NCBI GenBank assembly: GCA_000381625.1
Contig: KB906767.1
Location: forward strand, 35,289-99,288
Direction of reading: 5' to 3'
Source: Bryobacterales bacterium KBS 96
Lineage (GTDB): Bacteria > Acidobacteriota > Terriglobia > Bryobacterales > Bryobacteraceae
Length of the DNA: 64,000 nt
Made by a program: the position numbers and the translations under genes. The notes beneath the pieces are model-generated. The model ran no database searches, was not told where the DNA came from, and saw only the letters and a program-made list of their open reading frames with translations. This document shows positions 1-9,285 of this stretch, piece by piece (positions within the stretch are counted from its first letter, which is position 1; each line of letters begins with the position of its first letter).

Positions 1-1
1 C

Positions 2-580
2 GTCTGGCTTCCCGGAACGCTGTCCAATTGGCGGACGCGCTATTTCGAAAAGATGCTGTCGCTTGTTCCGTTTTCCCAGCGGGAGCAGCCCCAGTCCACT
101 CTGATCATCCAAGGTGTCAGCGTGACGGAACCCCCGTTGCTCGAAAGGCCGATGAATGGTCCGGTCCATCTCTCGGATGTGAGCGAAATCCTGCGTGATT
201 TCCAGGGAGACGATGTCGCCTATCGTCTCGAAAGCTGGTGGGACCTATGGCAATATACCGGTGACGATTGGGAGATCAGGCCCGTTCGTATGGGGTTGTG
301 CTGCTTTGGAAGTGAGTTCGACAACGGCGGATCGCTCTCGACAAACCAGCAGGAGGATTTACGGATCGACTTTGGCGTGGATACGCTTTTTTTGCCGGAT
401 CCCACGCTGACGGGCAGCGGCCGGCTTGTGGAATCGAACGTTAAGAGCCTTCTCAAACTGGTGCACGATATAGAGGATGAGTTGCCGCTCGAACGCCGCG
501 CGCTGGAAACCGAGTCGGGCGAAAATTTCGCGGACAAACTAGCTCGCATGATGGGAGGAGGAGAGGCCCGCCCGCAGTAG
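2..580 (+). CDS. Hypothetical protein, 5' end outside the window
   Basis: The reading frame is open from base 2, so the ATG at 53 is probably internal and the gene starts before the window. The visible part is about 192 residues and ends at TAG 578-580. It is acidic, with no membrane segment, signal peptide or motif that I recognise. It contains several Trp residues and the stretch GEARPQ at the C-terminus. The protein may be a cytoplasmic conserved hypothetical. No operon partner is visible because the next gene, at 700-2046, runs the other way. I assign no function. Confidence 0.6.
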   Translation, partial: VWLPGTLSNWRTRYFEKMLSLVPFSQREQPQSTLIIQGVSVTEPPLLERPMNGPVHLSDVSEILRDFQGDDVAYRLESWWDLWQYTGDDWEIRPVRMGLCCFGSEFDNGGSLSTNQQEDLRIDFGVDTLFLPDPTLTGSGRLVESNVKSLLKLVHDIEDELPLERRALETESGENFADKLARMMGGGEARPQ

Positions 581-699
581 AGCGTCTTTATCGACCCGTC
601 CCACCCGTGGCGCACAATTTATCGTGCTGCTGCCGATCTTAAGCCGGCAGTCTGCGAGTGCGGCATCGGCGAGCCGTTAGGGCAACTCGATCGAAAGCG

Positions 700-2046
700 C
701 TAAAACCCGCTGATCGCGTAGGGCTTCGACGTGAAAGTGACGCCCGCCGAGATGCGATTCGCATACGTCCTCTGCAGATCGCCGAATTTCGGATATTGCC
801 AGCCCGAGTAGGTGAAATTCAAGAAGCATCGCTCGGTTAATTGGTACGCGGCGTTCAGGCTAAATGTCGCGGCAGTGTACCCCGATGCGGTATTGGCTAC
901 GCTGCTCAACCGGTTCACGCCGCCGGTGCCGCCCAGTCTCAGCCGGCGTGAAAGCTGTATCGCCAGGTTCGCCGTGCCGTAAACATTTTTGGAAGTGAGA
1001 TAAATTCCGTTCCCGCCAATAATGCTTTGCCCACCCATCAGCGACAGTGTTGAATGCTTGAAGTTGCGGGAAATCGTGCCACTGAATATCGGCGACGTGG
1101 TCGTTTGTGAGAATCGGCCCTGCTGGAACTCATCGCTTGGGACTCCGCCGAAATCCAGGCTGGCGATTCCCGAAGCCATTATGCGCGACACACCGGCGCT
1201 GGCCCCGGCTGACCAATACTGATTGAAAACGTGCGCCCAACTACCCGTGAAGGATCCGATATCGGAATTGCCGGCGCCCCTTGAATAGCCGAACCGAGTA
1301 TACGAGACGCTGCCCGTCAGAGAATCGCGCCGCGTTACCCGATATGTGGCGCCGACGGTTGCGTCGCCTCCCACGTAGCTGGTGAATTGTCCGGGACGAT
1401 AGTGCAACGTGTAGAAGTCGCCGCCGATGAAATAGGTGACGCGGCTTAGCGCGTGCCAGCTCAACGTCAGGGATGTAGTGTTGGCAAGTGCGCTGCTGCT
1501 ATAGGGTTGAACGGAGGGAAACAACCCTCCCGACGAAGGGTAGAAGTAGTTTTGCCCGGTATTGTCAGAGTAGTTGAGGCTTTCGGTTGCTGTAAAGCTG
1601 ACGTACCGGCCCAACTGACGAACCAGGCTAAGGCCCAGAAGCTGTTGAGTTGCGTTCGTATATTGTGAGCGGCTGTAGCGTGTGTACGAGCCGTTATAGA
1701 AAGCGCTGAACGCGCCGCCGCGTATCGGGTGAACGAAATCCACTCCTCCGCCGACTTGTGCTCCAGCGCCGCCGTAATCGGTCACGATGCCGCCCGTCCG
1801 GCTGGTGGTTTGATACGGAATACCGGAGTCATAGATGCCATTCAGCATCCCGTAGAAATTCAAGTAATCGAGGAGTGGCCGCGAGGTGGACGGCTGTGAT
1901 CCTCCTTGGCCCCGCGCCTCATCCGTCTGTTGGCCGATGACGGCGGCTCCAGGGGGCTCTCCGAGTCCCGCGTAGCCGGGTGACTGCTGCGCCGGCAGCA
2001 GAGAACAAGAGAATAATGCTCCAGCGAGCGCCAAGCCGATTTTCAA
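700..2046 (-). CDS. Outer-membrane beta-barrel-like protein
   Basis: This 448-residue protein starts with a signal peptide: MKIGL, a hydrophobic core to about residue 15, then a probable cleavage near LLPAQQ. The rest alternates aromatic and polar residues in many short strands rich in Tyr, Ser, Thr and Gly, as expected of an outer-membrane barrel. The start is a TTG (2046-2044), supported by a GGAGG Shine-Dalgarno (complement of 2054-2058) seven bases upstream. No ATG fits. Low similarity is normal for this class, so only location is inferred: outer membrane, possibly a porin-like or adhesin barrel. It is divergent from nadK, and the shared upstream region is about 310 bp. Confidence 0.7.
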   Translation of the reverse strand: MKIGLALAGALFSCSLLPAQQSPGYAGLGEPPGAAVIGQQTDEARGQGGSQPSTSRPLLDYLNFYGMLNGIYDSGIPYQTTSRTGGIVTDYGGAGAQVGGGVDFVHPIRGGAFSAFYNGSYTRYSRSQYTNATQQLLGLSLVRQLGRYVSFTATESLNYSDNTGQNYFYPSSGGLFPSVQPYSSSALANTTSLTLSWHALSRVTYFIGGDFYTLHYRPGQFTSYVGGDATVGATYRVTRRDSLTGSVSYTRFGYSRGAGNSDIGSFTGSWAHVFNQYWSAGASAGVSRIMASGIASLDFGGVPSDEFQQGRFSQTTTSPIFSGTISRNFKHSTLSLMGGQSIIGGNGIYLTSKNVYGTANLAIQLSRRLRLGGTGGVNRLSSVANTASGYTAATFSLNAAYQLTERCFLNFTYSGWQYPKFGDLQRTYANRISAGVTFTSKPYAISGF

Positions 2047-2354
2047 ACAAATTCCTCCGATATTACAGCAAATTAAGAGTTTGACTAAATGTGAGGGAGG
2101 CTGTCAAGCCGGCGGGCGATCGCGAAGGAACAGACGCAAGCCGTTGCCGCATCGGCGTTTTTATCATCGCTGGCCTATCCCATAGGCTCAGCGAAAGCCG
2201 ATTGATTGTGACAATACCAGAAAATGTGCTGGAGCACAATGCGGAAGGATTTCGGCCGATTTTGCACGCTAAAGAAGCAATATTCAAGGCGTGACCGCGC
2301 CGCCGCGAAAAATCGGCCGATCGCGGGAGATAACCTAGGATCTATCTATTCCAA
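2047..2354. other. Divergent intergenic region, no gene seen
   Basis: About 308 bp separate the barrel-protein start (minus strand) from nadK (plus strand). It must hold the promoters of both. The only clear signal is the GGAGG ribosome site for the minus-strand gene at 2054-2058. I found no convincing -10/-35 pair, operator or small gene. Confidence 0.4.
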
Positions 2355-3215
2355 ATGGAGCCCATCAAGACCGTTGGCATCATCTCGAAACCGAATATTC
2401 TGCACGCGCCCGAAATCGTGCGGGGCCTGCTCGAATGGCTCAGGAACCGGCGCGTCGGGTACCGCTGCGATGAAGAAACCGCGGGGTACGCCGGGGAGCC
2501 CCCGTTCTTTCCGCGCGATGAGGTGCCCGATGGCGCCCAACTCGTGATCGTTTTGGGCGGAGACGGAACGCTGCTTTCTGCTGCCAGGGCCATCGGCGGC
2601 AGGGATATCCCGCTGTTCGCCGTAAATCTGGGCGGTTTGGGCTTCCTCACTGCCATTACGCTCGACGAACTTTACCCCGAACTCGAACGAGCCTTCCGTG
2701 GGGAGACACGCATCGGCCGCCGCCGGATGCTCGATTGCGAGTTAATCCGCGACGGTCGCGTGATCGGTTCTTATTCCGCGCTCAACGATGTGGTTGTCAC
2801 GAAATCGATGATTGCTCGCATGATCGATCTAGATACCTACGTCGACGATCATTTCGTTGCGGCGTATAAGGCGGACGGACTCGTCATCTCGACGCCCACG
2901 GGCTCAACGGCATATTCACTTTCAGCTGGCGGCCCCGTGATCTTCCCCTCGGTGGCCTGCATCTGTCTCACGCCGATTTGCCCGCACACGCTGACGAACC
3001 GGCCGGTGATCGTCTCCGATAGCAGCACCATCCACATCCTTTCGCGCAGCGAAGATGGCACGTTCCTGACCATTGATGGGCAAGTCGGTGAACCTATTTC
3101 GAAAGGCGACCGCGTCATGTGCCGCTCGTCCTCGAAAACCATCAACCTGATCCGGCCGCCCAAAATGCTGTTTTTTGACGTGCTGCGCGAAAAACTCAAA
3201 TGGGGCGAGCGGTAA
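2355..3215 (+). CDS. nadK: NAD kinase
   Basis: NAD kinase phosphorylates NAD+ to NADP+ with ATP or polyphosphate in the cytoplasm. The 286 residues match the family length. The family signatures are in order: GGDGT at 68-72, NLGGLGFL at 91-98, the LND pair at 144-145, and the glycine-rich TPTGSTAYSLSAGGP at 180-194 that shapes the NAD site. The ATG at 2355 has only a weak upstream AGGA, but it gives a normal N-terminus (the next in-frame ATG would remove the GGDGT region). A quinone oxidoreductase gene follows 44 bp downstream on the same strand, possibly co-transcribed. Confidence 0.95.
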   Translation: MEPIKTVGIISKPNILHAPEIVRGLLEWLRNRRVGYRCDEETAGYAGEPPFFPRDEVPDGAQLVIVLGGDGTLLSAARAIGGRDIPLFAVNLGGLGFLTAITLDELYPELERAFRGETRIGRRRMLDCELIRDGRVIGSYSALNDVVVTKSMIARMIDLDTYVDDHFVAAYKADGLVISTPTGSTAYSLSAGGPVIFPSVACICLTPICPHTLTNRPVIVSDSSTIHILSRSEDGTFLTIDGQVGEPISKGDRVMCRSSSKTINLIRPPKMLFFDVLREKLKWGER

Positions 3216-3259
3216 ACACATGATCAGGCAGATTCGTCCGGCGGCAGCAATATAAACAG

Positions 3260-4246
3260 ATGATGGCAATCGAGATTTCCGCTTATGGATCGCCGGATGT
3301 CCTGAAGCCGGTAGAGCGCCCGAGGCCCATACCGTCCGAGGGAGAAGTGCTGATCGAGATAGAAGCCGCGGGCGTCAGCCGCGCGGATGTGTTCCAGCGC
3401 CAAGGCAAATACCCGCCGCCCGCCGGCGCGTCCGACATTCCGGGGTTGGACGTGGCGGGGAAGATTGTGGCGACCGGCCCTGGCGCGGGTGAGTGGCAGG
3501 CAGGCGATCGCGTCTGCGCGCTTCTGACCGGCGGCGGCTATGCGGAATTCTGTGTAGCTCCGGCAGTACAGGTGCTCCCGATGCCGCACGGCTGGACTGC
3601 AATTGAAGCGGCGACCCTGCCGGAAAATCTGTTTACCGTGTACGACAATCTAATTACGCGCGCTCGCTTGCCAGAAGGCGAGACCGTTCTAATCCATGGC
3701 GGCACGAGTGGCATCGGCAGCACGGCCATTATGCTGGCGTGCGCGATTGGCGCGATTCCGTACGCGACGGCGGGCAGCGACGAGAAATGCCGGGCATGCG
3801 AAACTATTGGCGCGAAGCGGGCGATTAATTACAAGGCGGAGGATTTCGTCGAAGCTGTGCGGCGATTCACTTCTAATCGCGGCGCCGATGTGATCGCAGA
3901 CATTGTCGGAGGAGCTTACCTGGAGAGGAACATCGAAGCGCTCGCCCTCGAAGGGAGGCTATCGTTGATTGCAACTCTCGGCGGCGCAGCGGGAGCGCTA
4001 CCGATTGGCAAACTGATGTCGAAGCGAGGAACGATTGTTGCCTCAACCATGCGCGCACGAACGCCCGTGCGGAAGGGCGAAATTGCGAGCAGGCTGCGCC
4101 GCCACATCTGGCCCTTGCTGCCGGATAAGAAAGCGATCCGGCCGCTAATCGATTCCAGCTTCCCGCTAGCGAAAGCAAGCGCCGCGCACGAGCGCATGGA
4201 GAGCGGCAATCATATTGGAAAAATTGTATTGACGAGGGAAACGTGA
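3260..4246 (+). CDS. NAD(P)H:quinone oxidoreductase, zinc-free MDR family
   Basis: This 328-residue protein is a medium-chain dehydrogenase/reductase of the quinone oxidoreductase (PIG3/QorA-like) branch. It has the GroES-like N-terminal domain with GLDVAGKIVATGPG at about 62-75. It then has a Rossmann domain with GGTSGIGS at 147-154, the pattern of NADPH-binding quinone reductases. The Cys/His zinc ligands of alcohol dehydrogenases are absent. It probably reduces quinones or enones using NADPH. The doubled ATG ATG at 3260/3263 leaves the start uncertain by one codon. It lies downstream of nadK, which supplies NADP; the functional link is inference only. Confidence 0.88.
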   Translation: MMAIEISAYGSPDVLKPVERPRPIPSEGEVLIEIEAAGVSRADVFQRQGKYPPPAGASDIPGLDVAGKIVATGPGAGEWQAGDRVCALLTGGGYAEFCVAPAVQVLPMPHGWTAIEAATLPENLFTVYDNLITRARLPEGETVLIHGGTSGIGSTAIMLACAIGAIPYATAGSDEKCRACETIGAKRAINYKAEDFVEAVRRFTSNRGADVIADIVGGAYLERNIEALALEGRLSLIATLGGAAGALPIGKLMSKRGTIVASTMRARTPVRKGEIASRLRRHIWPLLPDKKAIRPLIDSSFPLAKASAAHERMESGNHIGKIVLTRET

Positions 4247-4291
4247 TGGCTTTCGATATTGTGGCGCCGATACTTGTCTCGGCGAGCGCGC

Positions 4292-4311
4292 GGGTGCGGC
4301 ATGCCGCACCC
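4292..4311. repeat. Perfect 20-bp palindrome, GGCATGCC family copy 1
   Basis: The bases gggtgcggcatgccgcaccc read the same on both strands. The core GGCATGCC (4298-4305) is shared with three other palindromes in the window whose arms differ. It lies in the spacer between the quinone oxidoreductase and the CRTAC1-like gene, 26 bp from copy 2. It is flanked on the right by CTATGGG, the complement of a TAGGG-like flank seen at other copies. Confidence 0.85.
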
Positions 4312-4337
4312 CTATGGGCAGATGCCGGAAGCCGTAG

Positions 4338-4357
4338 GGTCGAGGCATGCCTCGACC
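4338..4357. repeat. Perfect 20-bp palindrome, GGCATGCC family copy 2
   Basis: A 20-bp palindrome with arms GGTCGA/TCGACC around the same GGCATGCC core as copy 1, preceded by GTAGG. With copy 1 it forms a closely spaced pair in one intergenic region, as REP-type elements often do. Confidence 0.85.
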
Positions 4358-4406
4358 GAGGCGCGTCGCCCAGCACAGTTCTGTCGTTGCCAGGTGATAA
4401 CTCGTT

Positions 4407-6068
4407 GTGAAGTCTCTGTCCGCTCTTTTCACTGTTTTGACAGGCCTGCTGGCGCTCCATGCCGCGACACCCGTGTCCTCGATTCGTTTTAAGGACATCG
4501 CGAAGGAATCCGGCATCGATTTCGTTCTTCACAACTCTCCGACCCCCGAAAAACACATGATTGAGACCATGGCGGGCGGCGTCGCTGTATTCGACTACGA
4601 TGGCGACGGCCGTCCGGACATTTTCTTTACCAATGGCGCCGCCATTCCGTCGCTGGCGAAGACCGGTCCGCAATACTGGAACCGCCTCTATCGGAACGAA
4701 GGCAACCTCAAATTTCGCGATGTGACCGAGCAGGCCGGAGTTGCCGGCGCGGGCTATTCGATGGGCGCAGCGGCCGGAGATTACGACAACGACGGGCATA
4801 CCGATCTTTTCGTCGCCGGAGTAAACCGAAACATCCTCTATCACAACCTCGGTAACGGCCGCTTTGAAGATGTCACGGAAAAAGCCGGCATCAAAAGCGG
4901 GAAATGGGCCGTCGCCGCGGGATGGGTCGATTATGATAACGACGGCAAACTGGATCTGTGGATTGTGCATTACGCGAAATGGACTCTCTCGACCGACCGT
5001 TACTGCGGCGATCCTGGGCGAGGCATTCGGATCTACTGCCATCCGAAGTATTACCAGGGCCTCGCCAGCACGCTCTATCGCAATAAGGGAGACGGCACAT
5101 TCGAAGATGTATCGGAGAAGGCCGGCATCGCCGCGTTTCCAGGCCGCGGCATGAGCGTCGCTTTCGCCGATTACGACCACGACGGCTACCAGGATGTTTT
5201 CGTTACCAACGACAATATGCCGAACTTTCTCTTCCATAATCGCGGAAACGGAACGTTCGAGGAGATGGCTCTGCTCGCCGGAGTGGCGCTTCGCAGCGAC
5301 GGAAAGCCGGTGGCTAGCATGGGTGCGGATTTTCGCGACTACGACAACGACGGACTTCCCGATATTTCTTTCACGGCGCTGGCGGGAGAAACGTTCCCTC
5401 TTTTTCGCAACGCCGGCAAAGGAGAGTTTGCCGATGCCACCTATGCGAGCAAAATAGGCGCACTTAGCCTGCACCACAGCGGTTGGGGCGAAGGCCTCTA
5501 CGATTTCAATAACGATGGTTGGAAAGACCTGTTTACGGCGAATTCGCACGTGAACGATCGCGTCGAGTTATTCGAGCCCGCCGTTTACAAGGAGCCGGAC
5601 ACGGTATTTGTGAACCAGGGAAAAGGCGTTTTTGCCGATGTCTCGGCTGAAGCCGGACTGGACGCGGTCGCGGCGCACAGGGGCTGTGCGTTCGCCGATT
5701 TCGACGGTGATGGACGGATCGACATCGTCGTTGCCTCGCTCGAAGGGCCGACGGAACTGTGGCATAACATCAGCCCCGAAACGAATCACTGGATCACGCT
5801 GAAACTAATCGGTACAACGAGTAATCGCGACGGGATCGGCGCGCACATCCGCATCGGCAACCAGTACAACCATATGACGACAGCCGTTAGCTATGCGTCT
5901 TCAAGTGACGATGGCGTACATTTCGGACTGGGCCAGATTGACAAAATCGATCGAATCGAAATTGCTTGGCCGAACGGCAAGCGTCAGGTGTTGGAGAACG
6001 TGAAGCCGGATCGGGTGCTTACGGTTCGGGAAGCGGCTTCTGCCGGAGGGAACAGCCAGGGCCGGTAA
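4407..6068 (+). CDS. CRTAC1-like protein with FG-GAP/VCBS repeats and ASPIC/UnbV domain
   Basis: This 553-residue exported protein begins with a signal peptide (MKSLSALFTVLTGLLALHAA) from a GTG start at 4407. At least seven calcium-binding FG-GAP-type loops follow, of the form DYDGDGRPD, DYDNDGHTD, DYDNDGKLD, DYDHDGYQD, DYDNDGLPD, DFNNDGWKD and DFDGDGRID, which should build a beta-propeller. The last about 80 residues are an ASPIC/UnbV domain (GIGAHIRIG, then HFGLG and the WPNG element). Such proteins are abundant in Acidobacteria and Planctomycetes and are thought to be secreted or surface proteins. The ligand is unknown. A weak GGTGATAA lies upstream of the GTG. Confidence 0.92.
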   Translation: MKSLSALFTVLTGLLALHAATPVSSIRFKDIAKESGIDFVLHNSPTPEKHMIETMAGGVAVFDYDGDGRPDIFFTNGAAIPSLAKTGPQYWNRLYRNEGNLKFRDVTEQAGVAGAGYSMGAAAGDYDNDGHTDLFVAGVNRNILYHNLGNGRFEDVTEKAGIKSGKWAVAAGWVDYDNDGKLDLWIVHYAKWTLSTDRYCGDPGRGIRIYCHPKYYQGLASTLYRNKGDGTFEDVSEKAGIAAFPGRGMSVAFADYDHDGYQDVFVTNDNMPNFLFHNRGNGTFEEMALLAGVALRSDGKPVASMGADFRDYDNDGLPDISFTALAGETFPLFRNAGKGEFADATYASKIGALSLHHSGWGEGLYDFNNDGWKDLFTANSHVNDRVELFEPAVYKEPDTVFVNQGKGVFADVSAEAGLDAVAAHRGCAFADFDGDGRIDIVVASLEGPTELWHNISPETNHWITLKLIGTTSNRDGIGAHIRIGNQYNHMTTAVSYASSSDDGVHFGLGQIDKIDRIEIAWPNGKRQVLENVKPDRVLTVREAASAGGNSQGR

Positions 6069-6224
6069 GACCTGAGTCGGACAATTACGCTGCATCTTTG
6101 CCGGACGGACGGTCGCGTCGAAAGTATCGAGCCGGAAGCGTAAGTGCAAGAATGTCAATAGATGTTGCAGCCGCTCTGGCGGCCTTAGCTGGATTCGTGG
6201 CGCACGCTTTCAGCGCAAACAGGT

Positions 6225-6956
6225 TTATCGGTTCCACAGCACATTCACGATGCTGAGCGCCGCAACGGCCGCTGTTTCCGCGCGCAAAATCGTTGTGCCC
6301 AATGAGCAGGCGCGCCAGTCCGAGCCGAGAAGTTGTGCTCTTTCCTCTTCCGTCCATCCGCCCTCCGGCCCCGCAATCATCGCAATGGAGTCGCCCGCGC
6401 TGCGGCTGAACGGCAGACTTTCGACGACAGAGAGGATGGGCGGGGCAGACCTCTCCTCATCTAAAAGGAGGCGAACCGCCGCCTCGGAATCGAGCACGGA
6501 CTCGAGCGGCGCTGGCGTGTGAATCTCCGGCAAATGCACTCGCCGGGACTGCTGGCTTGCTTCGAGCGCGATACGTTCCCATCGCGTGACACGTTTCGGC
6601 GCCGCTTGGGCCAGCCCGCGCTCGGAGCGCGCCGCTTCGAACGGGCGGATGCTGTTTACTCCCAACTCCGTCGCCTTCTCGATTGTCCATTCGAACCGAT
6701 CAAACTTGAACAGCGCCGGATAGAGATGAACCGCGGCAACCGCGGCCGGTGGCGCCAATTGTTTCACCACGCGGAAGCTGACAAGCGATTTCCGCGCGGT
6801 CTCGATCTCGGCGAGATAGAGGTTCTTGTTATCGGAGATCTCGTAAACCTGTCCCACTTCGGCGCGCAGGACGCGGACCAAATGTTCGGCATCAGAGCCC
6901 GTCAATTCGGCGGCGCCCCGCCGCACTTCCTGAACAAAAAATCGCCTACGAGCCAT
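6225..6956 (-). CDS. rsmE: 16S rRNA (uracil1498-N3)-methyltransferase RsmE
   Basis: RsmE methylates N3 of U1498 in the decoding centre of 16S rRNA using SAM. The 243-residue protein has the N-terminal PUA-like part (MARRRFFV to about 70) and the C-terminal SPOUT knot. Visible signatures are KATELGV at 94-100, EASQQSRR at 132-139, GPEGG at 196-200 and LGTTILRAETA at 219-229; the last two make the SAM-binding trefoil. Length is typical. It is transcribed away from ruvA; 46 bp separate the two start codons, so their promoters must overlap. Confidence 0.96.
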   Translation of the reverse strand: MARRRFFVQEVRRGAAELTGSDAEHLVRVLRAEVGQVYEISDNKNLYLAEIETARKSLVSFRVVKQLAPPAAVAAVHLYPALFKFDRFEWTIEKATELGVNSIRPFEAARSERGLAQAAPKRVTRWERIALEASQQSRRVHLPEIHTPAPLESVLDSEAAVRLLLDEERSAPPILSVVESLPFSRSAGDSIAMIAGPEGGWTEEERAQLLGSDWRACSLGTTILRAETAAVAALSIVNVLWNR

Positions 6957-7002
6957 GTCGCTAGAATCGTGTTAGTCTCCGCCCGGCGAAGATTAACTTC
7001 CT

Positions 7003-7605
7003 ATGATTGCGCACCTGAAAGGCATTATTCTCGAAAAGCATCCGAACCAAGTCGTACTGGATGCTGGCGGCGTGGGATACGACGTACAGATTCCGGTATC
7101 GACCTATACGGCGCTCCCCGATGCGGGCGCGGCTTTTGCGTTACGCATTCACACTCACGTCCGCGAAGATGCCATTCAATTGTTCGGCTTCGCTACGCCG
7201 GAAGAAAAGACGGTTTTCGAGCGGCTTATCAGTGTCAGTGGCATCGGCCCGAAGCTCGCGGTAACCGTGCTATCGGGGCTCGCCACTCCCGAACTGATCA
7301 CGGCCATTCGCACCAGCGACGTGCAGTCTTTGGTGCGTATCCCCGGCGTGGGCAAGAAGACCGCCGAGCGGATGGTGCTCGAACTCAAGGACAAGCTCAT
7401 TGCCGTCGAGGCGGTTTCGAAGGGAGAGCAGCTTGCAGGTGCGGCCTCGCTCCTCAGCCCTCTTGAACTGGACGTGCTTTCGGCGCTGCTGAACCTCGGC
7501 TGCTCACGTCCGGCAGCGGAAGAAGCGATCAACAAGGCCAAAAAGCAAGGTGTCGCGGAAGAGTTTGAGCCCTTCTTCCGCACATCCCTTAGTCTTGTGC
7601 GCTAA
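7003..7605 (+). CDS. ruvA: Holliday junction branch migration protein RuvA
   Basis: RuvA binds four-way DNA junctions as a tetramer and loads the RuvB motor. The 200 residues start with the OB-fold MIAHLKGIILEK. Two helix-hairpin-helix motifs follow, at about 79-84 (SGIGPK) and 114-119 (PGVGKK), and the C-terminal RuvB-contacting domain comes last. Length and order match the family. ruvB begins 12 bp after the stop, so the two are an operon. Confidence 0.97.
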   Translation: MIAHLKGIILEKHPNQVVLDAGGVGYDVQIPVSTYTALPDAGAAFALRIHTHVREDAIQLFGFATPEEKTVFERLISVSGIGPKLAVTVLSGLATPELITAIRTSDVQSLVRIPGVGKKTAERMVLELKDKLIAVEAVSKGEQLAGAASLLSPLELDVLSALLNLGCSRPAAEEAINKAKKQGVAEEFEPFFRTSLSLVR

Positions 7606-7617
7606 CGTGGGATCGAC

Positions 7618-8670
7618 ATGCGCGCAGATGGGCCTCCGATGGAACGAACACGAATGATTTCGCCCACTCAGCAGGACGATGACCGGCAATTTGAAGCCGC
7701 CTTGCGGCCGACGCACCTGGATGACTTCTCCGGGCAACCGCACGTCAAAGAAAATCTGAAAATCGCCATCGAAGCCGCAAATCAACGCGGCGATGCGATG
7801 GATCATGTCCTGCTCTGCGGACCTCCCGGATTAGGCAAGACCACGCTCGCCGGCATCATCGCGCAGGAACTCGGCGTTACGATGGACCAGACGTCGGGCC
7901 CCGTGCTCCAGAAAAAGCTCGACCTGACAGGTGTGCTGACGAACGTCCGCCCACGCCAGGTGTTTTTCGTCGATGAAATACACCGGCTGATGTCCGACGT
8001 AGAGGAAATCCTGTACGGCGCGCTCGAAGACTTCCGCCTCGACATTTTAATCGGCACCGGCCCGGGCGCCCGGACGCATAGCATGAAGTTGCCGAGATTC
8101 ACGGCCGTCGGCGCGACGACGCGGCAAGGTCTGCTCAGCGCGCCTCTCCGGAGCCGGTTCGGTCTCGTGTTGCGGCTCGATCCGTACGATGAAGAGACAC
8201 TTACGCGCATCGTCGAACGCTCCGGACGACTGCTTGAGGTTTCCATTACACCGGAAGGCGCACAAGAGATCGCTCGCAGGAGCCGCGGCACTCCACGCAT
8301 TGCGAACAGACTACTGCGGCGCGTCCGCGATTTCGCGCAAGTACGCGCAAACGGCACAATCGATCTTGAAGTTGCCCAGGCCGCTCTCAATTTGTTGAAA
8401 GTCGACCGCTACGGTCTTGACGAAGTGGACCAGAAGATTATGGCGACCGTTCTGGTGAAATACGCCGGCGGCCCGGTTGGCTTGAGCACCATCGCTGCAT
8501 CCATCGATGAGCAGCCGGACACAATTGAAGAGGTATACGAGCCTTATCTGATGCAGCTCGGTTTTCTGGATCGCACTCCGCGAGGGCGTGTCGCTACGCA
8601 GCGCGCTTTCGAATATTTCGACGTGCCGTTCCGCCCGCGTTTCGGCGGCGCGCAAAATCCCTTGTTTTAA
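7618..8670 (+). CDS. ruvB: Holliday junction branch migration ATPase RuvB
   Basis: RuvB is the AAA+ ring helicase that drives branch migration with RuvA. The protein has Walker A GPPGLGKT at 68-75, Walker B FFVDEIHR at 116-123, the sensor GATT and the arginine-finger region LRSRFG, followed by the RuvB winged-helix C-terminus ending near FRPRFGG. From the ATG at 7618 it is 350 residues. ATGs at 7639 and 7654 are also possible and would trim a non-conserved N-terminus. It is followed by folK after 17 bp. Confidence 0.97.
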   Translation: MRADGPPMERTRMISPTQQDDDRQFEAALRPTHLDDFSGQPHVKENLKIAIEAANQRGDAMDHVLLCGPPGLGKTTLAGIIAQELGVTMDQTSGPVLQKKLDLTGVLTNVRPRQVFFVDEIHRLMSDVEEILYGALEDFRLDILIGTGPGARTHSMKLPRFTAVGATTRQGLLSAPLRSRFGLVLRLDPYDEETLTRIVERSGRLLEVSITPEGAQEIARRSRGTPRIANRLLRRVRDFAQVRANGTIDLEVAQAALNLLKVDRYGLDEVDQKIMATVLVKYAGGPVGLSTIAASIDEQPDTIEEVYEPYLMQLGFLDRTPRGRVATQRAFEYFDVPFRPRFGGAQNPLF

Positions 8671-8687
8671 GCCATGGGTTCTAAGCC

Positions 8688-9197
8688 ATGCCTCTGAAGC
8701 GCGTCTTTCTGGCGCTCGGGTCGAATATGGGGAACCGCCAGGCGTATCTCGAACAGGCCATCGGAGCTCTCGAAACTGAAGGTGTGCATCTCCTAAAGCG
8801 ATCCTCGATCTACGAGACAGAGCCGCAGGAACTGCACGACCAGCCCTGGTTTCTGAACATGGTGATCGAGTGCGAAACGAAGCTGTTTCCTATTCAGCTT
8901 GTCGCGACGACACAGCGGACCGAACGCGCACTGGGACGCGACCGTGGTCCGCGGGCCATTCCGAAAGGGCCGCGGACCATCGATATCGATATTCTCCTGT
9001 TTGGCAAAGCGCTACTTAATACCCCAAAACTGGCGCTTCCGCATCCACGCATGCTCGAACGGCGTTTCGTTTTGGAGCCGCTCGTCGAGATTGCGCCATC
9101 GCTGCGGCACCCGATTACCAGGCGATTGCTCAAAGATGAGCTTGGCAAAGTTTCCGGTCAGAAACTGAAACGGTTTAGCCCGGAACTAGAGCAGTAA
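8688..9197 (+). CDS. folK: 6-hydroxymethyl-7,8-dihydropterin pyrophosphokinase
   Basis: FolK transfers pyrophosphate from ATP to 6-hydroxymethyl-dihydropterin in folate synthesis. The 169 residues show the family pattern: LALGSNMGNR at the N-terminus, YETEP near 45, the FLNMV strand, GPRTIDIDILLFG with the metal-binding Asp pair, then LPHPRMLERRFVLEPL. It follows ruvB by 17 bp on the same strand and is likely the last gene of the ruvAB-folK unit. Confidence 0.96.
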   Translation: MPLKRVFLALGSNMGNRQAYLEQAIGALETEGVHLLKRSSIYETEPQELHDQPWFLNMVIECETKLFPIQLVATTQRTERALGRDRGPRAIPKGPRTIDIDILLFGKALLNTPKLALPHPRMLERRFVLEPLVEIAPSLRHPITRRLLKDELGKVSGQKLKRFSPELEQ

Positions 9198-9285
9198 GGC
9201 ACTTGTCCGTGTGAGTAGCGCAAAACCGAAGCGCATCTTTTCGTGATATTCTCGCCCAGTCTAGCGAACCGTCAAGGAGGCCTAT

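Noticed and set aside
3873..5549. A 558-codon minus-strand frame across the CRTAC1-like gene
   Set aside because: It is antisense to a clear FG-GAP repeat protein. The repeated GAYTAYGAYRRYGAYGG codons open the opposite strand by composition. Its product has no domain and is highly basic and Arg/Ala rich.
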